64,000 bases of DNA from Litorivivens sp041624475 (GCF_041624475.1 NZ_JBFJUX010000007.1:101700-165699); one strand, 5' to 3'. Positions 17,420 through 26,601 are shown, counted from the first letter of the stretch. Made by a program: numbers and translations. The notes: generated by a model from the letters alone, not told the origin.

Positions 17420-18334
17420 ATGCGAATTGGCATTGATCTCGGCGGCACCAAAATTGAAGCCGTGCTTATGGATGAGCGCGGCCAGATCCATCAAACCCTG
17501 CGCGTAGCCACGCCGGCTTCGCATTACACAAAAACCCTTCAGGCAATTGCCGAGCTTGTATCCCAGCTGGAAGCCGACTGCGGCAGACCTTGCCCAGTCG
17601 GGATCGGCACGCCTGGTTCTCCCGCTCGCGCCAGTGGCCTGATGAAAAACTGCAACAGTGTGGTCTTGAACGGCAAAGCCCTGAAGGCCGATCTTGAAGC
17701 CCTGTTGCAGCGTGAAATTCGAATGGCAAATGATGCGGATTGTTTTGCCCTGTCCGAAGCCACTGATGGTGCAGGTGCTGGCTATAAAACTGTATTTGGC
17801 GTGATTCTCGGCACCGGAGTCGGCGGCGGGCTGGTGGTTAACCATCAGCTGATAGCCGGGCCGAATGGTCTCGCGGGAGAGTGGGGGCATAATCCGCTGC
17901 CCGGCGCCGATGAGCAGCGCCCCTGCTACTGCGGCGGCAGGGATTGCATCGAGAGCCACTTGAACGGCGCCGGACTCTTGACCATGGCTGTCGCGTCAGG
18001 CCGATCTGAACTGAATAAACTAACGAGCGCGCAGCAGCTCAGCGTTCTGGCCGAGCAAGGCAGTGAGTATGCAGCGGCGATCCTGCAAGACTATGCCCGC
18101 AAGCTGTCCCGAGCCCTGGCCACGGTCATCAATATCGTCGACCCGGACATCATCGTGCTGGGCGGTGGCCTGTCGAATATCCAGCGCCTTTACCGCCTGT
18201 TACCGCCGATGCTGGCAGAAGATGTGTTTGGTCGAGACTGTGTAACGCCGGTGGTTGCTGCCCGTTACGGTGATGCCAGCGGTGTGCGGGGCGCGGCCTG
18301 GTTGTGGCCGGTCGCGTCTGCGGAATTAAAGTAG
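17420..18334 (+). CDS. ROK-family sugar kinase
   Basis: A 304-residue ROK kinase, probably phosphorylating a hexose or N-acetylhexosamine with ATP. The phosphate loop DLGGTK is at 6-11, the hexose-binding EWGHNPLPG near 154-162, and the zinc site uses H157 with cysteines 169, 171 and 176 in CYCGGRDCIE. The motif is closest to fructokinase (Mak) and N-acetylglucosamine kinase (NagK). The gene begins three bases after ampE, so a role with recycled amino sugars is attractive, but substrate choice between fructose and GlcNAc cannot be settled from sequence alone. Confidence 0.85.
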   Translation: MRIGIDLGGTKIEAVLMDERGQIHQTLRVATPASHYTKTLQAIAELVSQLEADCGRPCPVGIGTPGSPARASGLMKNCNSVVLNGKALKADLEALLQREIRMANDADCFALSEATDGAGAGYKTVFGVILGTGVGGGLVVNHQLIAGPNGLAGEWGHNPLPGADEQRPCYCGGRDCIESHLNGAGLLTMAVASGRSELNKLTSAQQLSVLAEQGSEYAAAILQDYARKLSRALATVINIVDPDIIVLGGGLSNIQRLYRLLPPMLAEDVFGRDCVTPVVAARYGDASGVRGAAWLWPVASAELK

Positions 18335-18340
18335 AGTCGT

Positions 18341-18366
18341 TGTCATTGCGAGGAGCGTCAGCGACG
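18341..18366. repeat. Fragment of a dispersed intergenic repeat
   Basis: The short gap after the ROK kinase gene begins GTCATTGCGAGGAGCG and continues with an imperfect CGTCAGCGACG arm. This resembles a repeat core seen between genes in many bacterial genomes. Only one copy was noticed in this window. Confidence 0.45.
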
Positions 18367-18368
18367 GT

Positions 18369-18935
18369 TTACTTCGGATCGTCCTTGGGTTTGGCCGGTT
18401 GCCAAAGCACTTCCTCACCTCCATCGCGGCGGGCAATCAGACGCGCCAGTACAAATAACAGGTCTGAAAGACGATTGAGGTATTTGCGCACCGGCGGGTT
18501 AACCTCATCGGTTTTGGTCAGGGTGATCACGCAGCGCTCGGCCCGCCGGCAGACCACGCGCGCCAGATGGCATTGGGCCGCTGCCAGACTGCCGCCGGGG
18601 AGAATAAAATTCTTGAGCGGCGGCAGAGCTTCGTTCAGGCGGTCCAGCTCTGTTTCAATCGCGCTGATGCGTTCATCGCTGATCAAAGTAAAGCCGGGCA
18701 CCGCAAGTTCTCCGCCGAGATCAAACAGGTCGTGCTGTATCTGTGAAAGCAGCGGCAGGTGCTCGTCGTTGGCAGGCAGTGACGCGATCAGTACGCCGAC
18801 ATGACTGTTGACTTCATCGACCGTGCCGATGGCTTCCATGCGCGGCGCATCTTTATCGATGCGGCTGCCATCGCCGAGACCGGTCGTGCCATCGTCGCCG
18901 GTGCGGGTATAGATTTTTGAAAGACGATGCCCCAT
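18369..18935 (-). CDS. PduO-type ATP:cob(I)alamin adenosyltransferase
   Basis: Transfers the adenosyl group of ATP to cobalt(I) of cobalamin or a corrinoid. This is the PduO family, unrelated in fold to the CobO enzyme encoded later in the window. The start at 18935 (MGHRLSKIYTRTGDDG) is preceded by GAGG seven bases upstream; a longer frame reaches 19076 but lacks conservation and overlaps cobU. Family motifs are YTRTGDDGTTGLGDG at the N-terminus (ATP site) and RVVCRRAERCV and NRLSDLLFVLAR near the C-terminus. Length (188) is typical. It is divergent from cobU. Confidence 0.93.
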   Translation of the reverse strand: MGHRLSKIYTRTGDDGTTGLGDGSRIDKDAPRMEAIGTVDEVNSHVGVLIASLPANDEHLPLLSQIQHDLFDLGGELAVPGFTLISDERISAIETELDRLNEALPPLKNFILPGGSLAAAQCHLARVVCRRAERCVITLTKTDEVNPPVRKYLNRLSDLLFVLARLIARRDGGEEVLWQPAKPKDDPK

Positions 18936-19038
18936 GGTGTCCTCGTTTTGACCCTGTTTTGCAGTCGCTGCTGCGATAGAATAGCCATTTTGCCAGAATC
19001 GCAGGCGCGAGTCCTGGCGCTGGTCAGGAATAACCCGA

Positions 19039-19551
19039 ATGATAGAATTCTTTCTCGGTGGGGCGCGTTCCGGCAAAAGTCGTCTGGCTGAAGCGGCGGT
19101 AGAGCGCAGTGGGTTGCAGAAGGTCTATCTCGCCACGGCCCAAGCCCGGGACGATGAAATGCAGCAACGTATTGCGCGGCACCAAAACGACCGCGGAGCG
19201 CAGTGGCTCACACTGGAAGAACCGCTGGCACTGACCCGGGTTTTGCAGGAGCAGGCCTCGCCGGATCGTTGTATTCTGGTGGACTGCCTTACGCTGTGGC
19301 TGAGTAACTGGCTGGAAGCGGACGAGGCCCGCTGGCCGCAGGTCAAACAGGAATTTATTGCTGCGCTACCCACGCTGCCGGGCCGGATTGTCCTGGTGAG
19401 CAATGAGGTAGGGCAGGGCATCGTGCCAATGAATGCGCTGGCGCGCCGATTTGTTGATGAGAGTGGCTGGTTGCATCAGGACTTGGCCGGCGTGTGCCAG
19501 CGGATGAGCTTTGTGGTCGCTGGAATACCTATAACACTAAAGGAGAATTGA
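19039..19551 (+). CDS. cobU: Adenosylcobinamide kinase / guanylyltransferase
   Basis: Bifunctional CobU/CobP enzyme, 170 residues. It phosphorylates adenosylcobinamide and then attaches GMP from GTP, activating it for nucleotide-loop assembly. The P-loop is LGGARSGKSRLAE at residues 5-17; VDCLTLWLSNWL (near 82-93) and VLVSNEVGQGIVP (near 118-130) are family motifs. It is the first gene of the plus-strand cobU-cobT-cobC group and ends one base before the GTG of cobT. Confidence 0.95.
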   Translation: MIEFFLGGARSGKSRLAEAAVERSGLQKVYLATAQARDDEMQQRIARHQNDRGAQWLTLEEPLALTRVLQEQASPDRCILVDCLTLWLSNWLEADEARWPQVKQEFIAALPTLPGRIVLVSNEVGQGIVPMNALARRFVDESGWLHQDLAGVCQRMSFVVAGIPITLKEN

Positions 19552-19552
19552 G

Positions 19553-20599
19553 GTGGAAGAAGCGTGGTACCTGGAAGAAGCACCGGCGCCGGATGAGGAT
19601 ATTCTGGTGCAGGCCCGTGCCCGACAGGACAGTCTCACCAAGCCGAAAGGCGCACTGGGCCGGTTGGAAGAGGTGGTCATTCAGCTGGCAGGTAATCAGC
19701 GCACCCTCACCCCCGGTATTACCAAACCCGCAATTGTGGTTTTTGCCGGCGATCACGGTGTAGCGGCCGAGGGCGTTTCTGCCTATCCCCAAGCCGTTAC
19801 CGGCGAAATGGTGCGAAACTTTTCCGCCGGCGGCGCGGCGATCACCGTGCTGGCGAGAAACCTGAATGTGCCCTTTCGGGTCTTTAACATGGGTACCGTC
19901 GATTCTCTGGAAGAGCTCCCCAACGTTGAAGACCGCCGTGTTGCCGGTGGCACCCAGAACATCTGCACCAGTCCGGCCATGGACGCGCGCCAGCTTGAAG
20001 ACTGTATGACTGCAGGCAAAGAAGCCGTGGACTCGGCTGGTGATATCGATTTGTTTATCGGCGGTGAAATGGGGATTGGCAACAGCACCATTGCGGCGGC
20101 ACTGGCGGTGGCTCACACCAAGCTTGCGGCTCAGGCGATGGTGGGACGTGGAACCGGTATTGATGATCAGGGTTTTGCGAAGAAGTCGGCGGTGGTGACT
20201 CGGGCGTTGTCCAAACACCTGCCGCATATGCGTATAGGCATTGATTACCTGCAGCGTATTGGTGGCTTCGAAGTGAACGCCCTGGCTGCGGCCTATATCC
20301 GCGCTGCACAAAAGGGTATTGCGGTTATGGTGGATGGCTATATCTGCACGGCGGCGGCGATGGCGGCGGTCAAAGTAAACCCGAGTATCCGGCCGTGGTT
20401 GTTTTTCTCTCACTGCTCAGCCGAGCCCGGCCACGAAAAACTGCTTAACAAACTTGAAGCGAAACCCCTGCTGTCACTGGAAATGCGGCTGGGCGAAGGC
20501 AGTGGCGCGGCGCTGGCCCTGCCTATTCTACAGTCAGCCTGTGCCCTGCATCGGGAAATGGCAAGTTTCGATGAAGCCGGCGTCAGTCGCAGTGTTTGA
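19553..20599 (+). CDS. cobT: Nicotinate-nucleotide-dimethylbenzimidazole phosphoribosyltransferase
   Basis: CobT activates the lower ligand 5,6-dimethylbenzimidazole to alpha-ribazole phosphate using nicotinate mononucleotide. Length 348 is standard. The start is GTG at 19553 with AGGAG eight bases upstream. Motifs seen are TKPKGALGRLEE near 25, VVFAGDHGVAAEGVSAYP near 63-80, and FIGGEMGIGNST near 163-174; the general-base glutamate lies in the GEGSG motif near the C-terminus. It works directly with BluB encoded on the other strand, which makes the base. Confidence 0.96.
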   Translation: MEEAWYLEEAPAPDEDILVQARARQDSLTKPKGALGRLEEVVIQLAGNQRTLTPGITKPAIVVFAGDHGVAAEGVSAYPQAVTGEMVRNFSAGGAAITVLARNLNVPFRVFNMGTVDSLEELPNVEDRRVAGGTQNICTSPAMDARQLEDCMTAGKEAVDSAGDIDLFIGGEMGIGNSTIAAALAVAHTKLAAQAMVGRGTGIDDQGFAKKSAVVTRALSKHLPHMRIGIDYLQRIGGFEVNALAAAYIRAAQKGIAVMVDGYICTAAAMAAVKVNPSIRPWLFFSHCSAEPGHEKLLNKLEAKPLLSLEMRLGEGSGAALALPILQSACALHREMASFDEAGVSRSV

Positions 20600-21200
20600 T
20601 TTCAAAGTCACCACCATCGATCTATTGCGCCACGGCGCCTGTGAAGGCGGCGAAATTTTTCGTGGCAGTACCAACGTTGCGCTGAGTGACAAGGGCTGGT
20701 CGCAGATGCGCTCGGCCGTTGCCGAAGAGAGTGGCTGGTCGCAGATCGTCAGCTCTGATCTGAAGCGCTGCCGGGAGTTTGCTCACTGGCTGGCCGAAGA
20801 GCGCGGCATAGCCGTTGAAACCGATGCGCGGCTTCGCGAAATTCACTTTGGTGACTGGGAAGGTCAGCTCGTGGCCGAAGTGCGTGAACAGTACCCACAG
20901 GAATGGAAAGCCTTTTTTGGCAAACCGTCGCAGGCTGTAGCGCCAAACGGCGAAACCATGGTCGATTTCCATGCGCGGGTGACGCCGGCTATCGGCGAGT
21001 GGGCTCAGCAGCTTCGCGGCCAGCATTTTCTGGTGGTGGCCCACGGCGCGGTGATTCGTTCGATTATGGTGAACTGGTTGCAAATGCCACTCGATGGCAT
21101 TACCAGTCTGTCAGTGCCCTATGCGGGCCTGTCACGTTTCAAGATTTTTGAGCAGGAAGGGAGTGAGCCCTGGGCGCAGTTGGTGTTTCATCGGGGGTAG
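20571..21200 (+). CDS. cobC: Alpha-ribazole phosphatase-like histidine phosphatase
   Basis: A histidine phosphatase of about 209 residues. The phosphohistidine motif is LLRHGACEGG near the N-terminus and the second histidine is in FLVVAHGAVIRSI near the C-terminus. Position after cobT points to alpha-ribazole-5'-phosphate phosphatase of the nucleotide loop pathway. The start was set at Met 20571, giving a 29-base overlap with cobT; GTG at 20592 is also possible. A longer upstream frame to 20454 is only cobT shadow. The RHGA instead of the common RHGE is a small deviation. Confidence 0.85.
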   Translation: MKPASVAVFDFKVTTIDLLRHGACEGGEIFRGSTNVALSDKGWSQMRSAVAEESGWSQIVSSDLKRCREFAHWLAEERGIAVETDARLREIHFGDWEGQLVAEVREQYPQEWKAFFGKPSQAVAPNGETMVDFHARVTPAIGEWAQQLRGQHFLVVAHGAVIRSIMVNWLQMPLDGITSLSVPYAGLSRFKIFEQEGSEPWAQLVFHRG

Positions 21201-21232
21201 TCTGCCCCTTTCTGCCTTAGGGAGAGAGTCGT

Positions 21233-22696
21233 TCAGTGTTTAAGAGAAAACAGAGCCTCAATATCCAAATGTTCTTCTAGGCAGTCCGCCAGTCTGTTCA
21301 GATTCTTTTCCAGCAGTGATTCAAAATCAAAATCCGAGCTTTGATTCAAACCCGCCCACTGTAAAATCGCATCACGTGCTGACTTTTTATCAAACACCCC
21401 ATGCAAATAGGTGCCGAGCACTTGCCCGTTTTCGGATAAATAACCATCTCGCCCGTGTTCCACGGTCAATGCCGGATATTTATCAAGGTCTGGCCCGCTG
21501 CTAATGCCGCAATGGATTTCATAGCCCTGCGCCTCGCCTCCCAGTAATGTTCCCGTCGTATGCCGCAGTATTTTCGACTCGGTCATGGTGGTGTCAAAAT
21601 CCGCGAGCCCCAGAGCGGTCGTTGAGCCCGCTGCGCTTTCAATCCCCTTGGGGTCGTGAACCTGTCTGCCCAGCATCTGAAAGCCTCCGCAAATACCCAT
21701 CAGTTTTTTACCGAGAGTCAAATGCTTCTGGATCGATTGATCCCACCCCTGGGCCCTGAGAAAGTCGAGGTCGGAGCGGGTGTTTTTGGTGCCGGGCAGA
21801 ATAATCAGGTCGCATTCGGGAATCGCCTGCCCCGGCCTGACGTACTGAAAGTCGACCAATGGGTGCAGGCGCAGGGGGTCGAAGTCTGTGTGATTGCCGA
21901 TGCGGGAAAACACAGGAACACAGACCCGCAGCAGGCTGTCGTCAAGCACCTGACTGCGATCGACCGCATCTTCGGCTTCCAGATAAAAATCCTGCAGATA
22001 GGGCACCACACCGAGTACCGGTTTGCCGGTGTAGTCTTCCAGCCAATTCAGGCCGTTTTGCAGCAGGGCAATATCTCCGCGAAAGCGATTGATGATAAAG
22101 CCTTTTACCCGCGCGCGTTCGCTTTCGCTCAGCAGTGCGAGTGTGCCGACAATGTGGGCGAATACGCCACCACGATCGATGTCGGCCACTAGTATGACCG
22201 GGCAGTCTGCCGCCTCGGCAAAGCCCATATTGGCAATATCGCCCTCGCGCAGATTGATTTCTGCCGGGCTACCGGCTCCTTCCACCACCACATAATCGTA
22301 TCGTTCGACCAGTCGAGAGTGGGATTCCAGCACTGCCTGCAGGGCTCGGGGTTTGTAGTTGTGATATACGGCGGCATCCATATTGCTGAGTGCCTTGCCG
22401 TGGATGACCACCTGCGCGCCAATATCGGTATTCGGCTTCAACAGCACCGGATTCATGTCTGTGTGCGGCGACAAACCGCAGGCGCGGGCCTGTACCGCCT
22501 GAGCCCGACCAATTTCACCGCCATCCACCGTAACCGCACTGTTCAATGCCATGTTCTGGGGTTTAAAGGGGGCGACAGAAAAGCCGCGTCGTTTGAGCAC
22601 ACGGCACAAGCCGGCCACCATGACACTTTTGCCGGCATCGGAGGTGGTGCCTTGTACCATCAGGGTGGCGGCGTTCAGGGTTCGTTCGGCTGCCAT
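21233..22696 (-). CDS. cobQ: Adenosylcobyric acid synthase (glutamine-hydrolysing)
   Basis: CobQ/CbiP amidates the b, d, e and g side chains of adenosylcobyrinic a,c-diamide with glutamine and ATP. Length 487 is usual. The N-terminal dethiobiotin-synthetase-like domain begins LMVQGTTSDAGKSVMVAGLC (12-31) with KPQNMALNSAVT nearby. The C-terminal class I amidotransferase-like domain holds the nucleophile region LMGICGGFQMLG near residue 334. It is the last gene of the btuB-led minus-strand run and overlaps bluB by 22 bases. Confidence 0.96.
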   Translation of the reverse strand: MAAERTLNAATLMVQGTTSDAGKSVMVAGLCRVLKRRGFSVAPFKPQNMALNSAVTVDGGEIGRAQAVQARACGLSPHTDMNPVLLKPNTDIGAQVVIHGKALSNMDAAVYHNYKPRALQAVLESHSRLVERYDYVVVEGAGSPAEINLREGDIANMGFAEAADCPVILVADIDRGGVFAHIVGTLALLSESERARVKGFIINRFRGDIALLQNGLNWLEDYTGKPVLGVVPYLQDFYLEAEDAVDRSQVLDDSLLRVCVPVFSRIGNHTDFDPLRLHPLVDFQYVRPGQAIPECDLIILPGTKNTRSDLDFLRAQGWDQSIQKHLTLGKKLMGICGGFQMLGRQVHDPKGIESAAGSTTALGLADFDTTMTESKILRHTTGTLLGGEAQGYEIHCGISSGPDLDKYPALTVEHGRDGYLSENGQVLGTYLHGVFDKKSARDAILQWAGLNQSSDFDFESLLEKNLNRLADCLEEHLDIEALFSLKH

Positions 22697-23325
22697 TGGT
22701 TTTCCATTACAAAATGCTCAAGAGGTGCACGCTCTGCCCAGGCTTCCTGTTCCAGCATGGGGCGATCATAAAATGATTCCACCGGGCCGAGACAGAGGAT
22801 GGCCAGCGGTTCGCTGTCGGCGGGCAGTTTGAGCAGGGTTTTCAGATCGTCGGGCTCGAACAGGGAGACCCAACCCATGCCCAAACCTTCGGCGCGGGCA
22901 GCCAGCCACAGGTTCTGGATGGCGCAGGCCGTTGATGCGATATCCATATGGGGCATGGTGCGACGCCCGAAAATATGTGCTTCGCGTTTGTCTTTCAAGG
23001 TAACGACAAGCAGTTCGGCACAGTCGCGAATGCCTTCAACTTTCAGAGATAGAAACTCCGACTCGCGCTCGCCCATAGCGGCGGCGGTGGCTCGCCTTTC
23101 GGTTTGCACCAGGGCGTAGACCTGATCGCGCAGATTGTTATCGGTAATGCGAATAAAGCGCCAGGGCTGCATCAAACCGACACTCGGCGCGGCGTGTGCT
23201 GCGGACAGTAGACGAGCCAGCACCGACTCATCAACCTTGCCGCCGCAGAAGTGCCGCATATCCCTGCGTTCGTATATTGCACGGTACAAAGCCTGCTTAT
23301 CAGCATCACTGTATGGCTCAGTCAT
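22675..23325 (-). CDS. bluB: 5,6-dimethylbenzimidazole synthase
   Basis: A flavin-destructase of the nitroreductase fold, 216 residues, that converts FMNH2 and O2 to dimethylbenzimidazole, the lower ligand of cobalamin. The frame YERRDMRHFCGG, SVGLMQPWRFIRI and GMGWVSLFEP matches BluB rather than ordinary nitroreductases. The start at 23325 overlaps the end of the ABC ATPase gene by 8 bases; the longer frame to 23457 is inside that gene. With CobT this gives aerobic lower-ligand synthesis and activation in one locus. Confidence 0.94.
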   Translation of the reverse strand: MTEPYSDADKQALYRAIYERRDMRHFCGGKVDESVLARLLSAAHAAPSVGLMQPWRFIRITDNNLRDQVYALVQTERRATAAAMGERESEFLSLKVEGIRDCAELLVVTLKDKREAHIFGRRTMPHMDIASTACAIQNLWLAARAEGLGMGWVSLFEPDDLKTLLKLPADSEPLAILCLGPVESFYDRPMLEQEAWAERAPLEHFVMENQWQPNEP

Positions 23326-24100
23326 TGACCGCTCCGGTGGCGGGCACAAAATAACGACGACCATCGACAGTCGTTTCTGCCAGCGGCTGTTGGTACAGGG
23401 TTTCCAATGCCGAGCGCTCCAGCATTTTGTTTGACTCGCCCCAACAGGCTCTGCCATCGGGGTAGAGCAGCAGAATATGGGTACACCAGCGGGCCGCCAG
23501 ATTCAGATCATGCAGGCATAGCAATACCGCGCGTCCCGATTCTGCTTCACTGGCAAACAGATTCATCGCCTGCACCTGATGACGCAAGTCCAGATGATTG
23601 CCAGGCTCATCGGCCAGCCAGATGGTGGGTTGCTGGCACAGGGCGGTTGCCAGCGCCAGACGTTGGCGCTCGCCGCCGGACAGGGTGGAAACCAGTCGGT
23701 CTTCCAGTGCGCTCAAGGCTGTGCGTTTTAAGGCATCTCGAGCCAGCGCCAGATCTTCCGCCGTTTCCACATCCCAAGGGGCCATGTAGGGGTGGCGACC
23801 GATTAGTACGGTTTCCAGCACGGTTGCCGGAAAGCCGTCCTGACGCTCCTGAAACACTACCGCAATCTCTCTGGCAATCTGTTTCCGTCGCAATTGGGCA
23901 AAGCCCAGGTCATTCAGCTCCACGAAGCCCGAGCGGGGGCTTTTCAAGCCGGCCAGAGTATGGAGCAAGGTGGTTTTACCCGCACCGTTGGGGCCGAGCA
24001 CGCCCCAGATCTGGCCGGGCTGAATAGAAAAGTCCAGCGGCGTGCCGTCGCCGCGCTCGGGAATATCAATAACCAATTGCCGGGCAGACAGCGTCGACAT
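23318..24100 (-). CDS. btuD: Cobalamin ABC transporter ATP-binding protein
   Basis: ATPase of a FecCD-type importer, 260 residues. Walker A is GPNGAGKTT (36-44), the signature is LSGGERQRLALA (near 141), and Walker B IWLADEPGNHLDL follows. Position directly after the permease and solute-binding genes, in a riboswitch-controlled operon that includes btuB and cobO, supports vitamin B12 or cobinamide import. The start overlaps the btuC stop by one base. Confidence 0.92.
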   Translation of the reverse strand: MSTLSARQLVIDIPERGDGTPLDFSIQPGQIWGVLGPNGAGKTTLLHTLAGLKSPRSGFVELNDLGFAQLRRKQIAREIAVVFQERQDGFPATVLETVLIGRHPYMAPWDVETAEDLALARDALKRTALSALEDRLVSTLSGGERQRLALATALCQQPTIWLADEPGNHLDLRHQVQAMNLFASEAESGRAVLLCLHDLNLAARWCTHILLLYPDGRACWGESNKMLERSALETLYQQPLAETTVDGRRYFVPATGAVND

Positions 24101-25086
24101 CAGCGGCTCCGGTACAAGAGGTAAAGAAAAGTAGGCACGCCGAGCAGGGCGGTGATGACGCCTGCCGGCAACTGTTCCGGGGCGATAATGGTTCTTGCCA
24201 GGGTATCTGCAAGCACAAGCAGGGCGCCGCCGGTCAGGGCTGCCGCCGGGAGTATCAGGCGCTGATCATTGCCGAGCACCAAGCGCAGCATATGAGGCAC
24301 GACTAAACCGACAAAACCAATACTGCCGGCGGTGGTCACGGCGCTTGCGGTCAGCAGGCTGGCGCTACCGTAGATGCTCCATTCCAATGGCCGCACCGCA
24401 ACGCCAAGCGCGGCTGCCTGCATCGGGCCACGGGCCAGCACATTCAGACTGCGCCCCAGTGGCAACAGAATCAGGCTGGTCAGAGCGAGAATAATCAGTG
24501 CCGGCCAGGGGCTGCGTGCGTAGGCCAGATCACCCATCAGCCAGTACAACATGCCCGGTAACTGCTCGGTGGGGCCGACCGCGAGCATAAAGGTAATAAC
24601 GGCGCCCCAGCCTGAGGATACGACAACACCGGTCAACAGCAGGCGTGTGGTTGTCCAGCTGCCGCGCCCGTGGGCCAGACCAAAAACCAATACCGCCGAC
24701 CCCAGTGCCCCCGCGAAGGCGGCGATCGAGACGATTGCCGGGGGCATTCCAGCTAGCATGCAGAGCAATGCCGCCACGGCTGCACCACCAGACAAGCCGA
24801 GTACATAGGGGTCGGCGAGCGGGTTGCGCAGTAATACCTGCATCAAGGCGCCGGCCACTGCCAACAAGCCACCGGTGGCAAAGGCTGCCAGCGAGCGCGG
24901 CAGGCGCAGTTCCAGAATCAGGGTGCGGTGCAGAGGCTCGCCGCCGCCGCTGATTACCGCCCAGAGTTCGCCGACGCTGATGGCAACACTGCCTGTGGAC
25001 ACACTGACGGCAATACAGATTACAGACGCTGCGGCCAGCAGTAACAGTGGCACGCTACGTCGTCGCAGGGCCTCAACGGCGGCCAC
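24100..25086 (-). CDS. btuC: Cobalamin ABC transporter permease
   Basis: A 328-residue FecCD/BtuC permease with about ten membrane segments. Recognisable segments are LRLPRSLAAFATGGLLAVAG near 50-69, DPYVLGLSGGAAVAAL near 92-107 and GFVGLVVPHMLRLVLG near 260-275, the loop that contacts the ATPase. It is between btuF and btuD with short overlaps. It moves corrinoid delivered by BtuF across the inner membrane. Confidence 0.94.
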   Translation of the reverse strand: MAAVEALRRRSVPLLLLAAASVICIAVSVSTGSVAISVGELWAVISGGGEPLHRTLILELRLPRSLAAFATGGLLAVAGALMQVLLRNPLADPYVLGLSGGAAVAALLCMLAGMPPAIVSIAAFAGALGSAVLVFGLAHGRGSWTTTRLLLTGVVVSSGWGAVITFMLAVGPTEQLPGMLYWLMGDLAYARSPWPALIILALTSLILLPLGRSLNVLARGPMQAAALGVAVRPLEWSIYGSASLLTASAVTTAGSIGFVGLVVPHMLRLVLGNDQRLILPAAALTGGALLVLADTLARTIIAPEQLPAGVITALLGVPTFLYLLYRSR

Positions 25087-25948
25087 GGGCCGTCTCCAGA
25101 TTCCGGCAGAGCAATTCTATACCGTCGAGCAGTCGCGGGCTGGGCCGTTGCAGCGTGGAAGGCGGAACAAAAAACAGATTATCGCGCTGTACGGCGGTAA
25201 GGTTGCTGAAGGGGCGCCACGCATCCAGCCAGCCGGGGTCATCTTCCGCCATGCCGCCGGCAATGATCACTTCCGGGTCGGCGGCGAGTACCGCTTCTAC
25301 ACCGATGCGCGGAGTCAGTCGCGGCAGTTCTCCGAAAATGTTTTCGCCGCCACATAGTGTAAGCGCATGACCGATAAAGTGATTCTTGTTGGCGGTCATC
25401 AACGGGTTTACCCACACCTGATAAAAGGCGCGCACCGGCGCGGCATCTTCATATTTCTGGCGAAAGTGTTCTATGCCCTCTAGAAAGCGATTGGCCTCAG
25501 CGTTGGCTTCCTGTTCGGTGCCAGCGAGTACGCCGAGACGTTTTATCGTTGAGGCGATATCCTGAAAGTCGCGTTGATCACCGTGATAAACGGGCAGGCC
25601 GAGGTCGCGCAATTGTGCGACCTGTTCACGGGGGTTGCCTTCCTTCCAGGCGATGATCAGGTCGGGTTGCGCGGCAACAATGGCTTCCATATCAAAGCGA
25701 TTGTAGCTGCCGATCCGGGGCAGGGCCTTGGCGGCTTCGGGGAAATCGGAAAAGGTCACTGCGGCAATCACCTTGCTGCCGGCGCCGGCGGCGAACAGCA
25801 GCTCGGTGGCGCCGGGAGAAAGCGCAATAATACGTTCAGCGGGTTTGGGTAGGCAGACGGTATGATTGATATCGTCGACAACGCAGCGCTCTGCCTGCGC
25901 GGGCAGCGTTAAAAGTATCAGCAGCAGAAAACGGTATAGCGCTACCAT
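25073..25948 (-). CDS. btuF: Periplasmic cobalamin-binding protein
   Basis: Solute-binding protein of the BtuF/FepB group, 291 residues. A signal peptide (VALYRFLLLILLTLPAQA, cleaving near residue 19) precedes the mature part. The fold shows IIALSPGATELLFAAGAG, LIIAWKEGNPREQV and the second-lobe ADPEVIIAGG. Its 3' end overlaps btuC by 14 bases and its start overlaps cobO by 7. It hands B12 from BtuB to BtuCD. Confidence 0.93.
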   Translation of the reverse strand: MVALYRFLLLILLTLPAQAERCVVDDINHTVCLPKPAERIIALSPGATELLFAAGAGSKVIAAVTFSDFPEAAKALPRIGSYNRFDMEAIVAAQPDLIIAWKEGNPREQVAQLRDLGLPVYHGDQRDFQDIASTIKRLGVLAGTEQEANAEANRFLEGIEHFRQKYEDAAPVRAFYQVWVNPLMTANKNHFIGHALTLCGGENIFGELPRLTPRIGVEAVLAADPEVIIAGGMAEDDPGWLDAWRPFSNLTAVQRDNLFFVPPSTLQRPSPRLLDGIELLCRNLETARGRR

Positions 25949-26547
25949 TCGATGCCTTTGCGGGCCTTGATGCCCGCCTGAAAAGCGTGCTTTTCCACAT
26001 CAACCACGGACACGGTATCGGCCAGTTCACACAGGGCTTTGGATGCCGCGCGGCCTGTTACGATAACTGATTGTTCGCGGGGGCGATTGCGCAGGGCTTC
26101 GAAAATACGTTCCTGAGTCACCCAGCCGTATTTCAACACATAGGTCAGCTCGTCCAGCAGAACGAGATGAAGCGACTCATCCGTGAGAAGAGCTTCAGCC
26201 TTTTCCCAGGCCTGATTGGCGGCTTCGATATCCCGATCCCGATCCTGGGTTTCCCAGGTAAAACCGGTGCCCATAATATGGAAAGGCACCTCGGGGCAGC
26301 GCTGCTGAATAAAATCCCGCTCGCCGCAGTCCCAGGTGCCTTTAATAAATTGCACGATACCGGCCTTGTAGCCGTGACCCAGACAGCGGATCACGGTCCC
26401 AAAACCGGAGCTGGATTTACCCTTGCCATTGCCGGTCAGTACAATAAGCACGCCGCGCTCTTCCTGAGCCTGAGCCACTTTTTCATCGACCAGTGTCTTG
26501 CGGCGCTGCATGGCTTTCTTATGGCGTTCGTTGCGGTCTGTGCTCAT
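25942..26547 (-). CDS. cobO: Cob(I)yrinic acid a,c-diamide adenosyltransferase (CobO/BtuR type)
   Basis: Corrinoid adenosyltransferase of the CobA/CobO/BtuR family, 201 residues. The unusual P-loop is VLTGNGKGKSSSGFG (35-49), and LVLLDELTYVLKYGW near 130-144 carries the family signature. It adenosylates the corrinoid before CobQ acts or during salvage. It lies between btuB and btuF in the riboswitch operon. The window therefore encodes two unrelated adenosyltransferases, this one and the PduO type. Confidence 0.95.
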   Translation of the reverse strand: MSTDRNERHKKAMQRRKTLVDEKVAQAQEERGVLIVLTGNGKGKSSSGFGTVIRCLGHGYKAGIVQFIKGTWDCGERDFIQQRCPEVPFHIMGTGFTWETQDRDRDIEAANQAWEKAEALLTDESLHLVLLDELTYVLKYGWVTQERIFEALRNRPREQSVIVTGRAASKALCELADTVSVVDVEKHAFQAGIKARKGIEW

Positions 26548-26601
26548 TTGCTGTTTCCTTTGGTTCAGTCCGGCCTATTCAGACAAGCAAGGATACGTGG
26601 C

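Noticed and set aside
18936..19038. Cobalamin riboswitch between the PduO-type gene and cobU
   Set aside because: The 103-base gap is too short and lacks the CCGCAAC core and B12 box on both strands.
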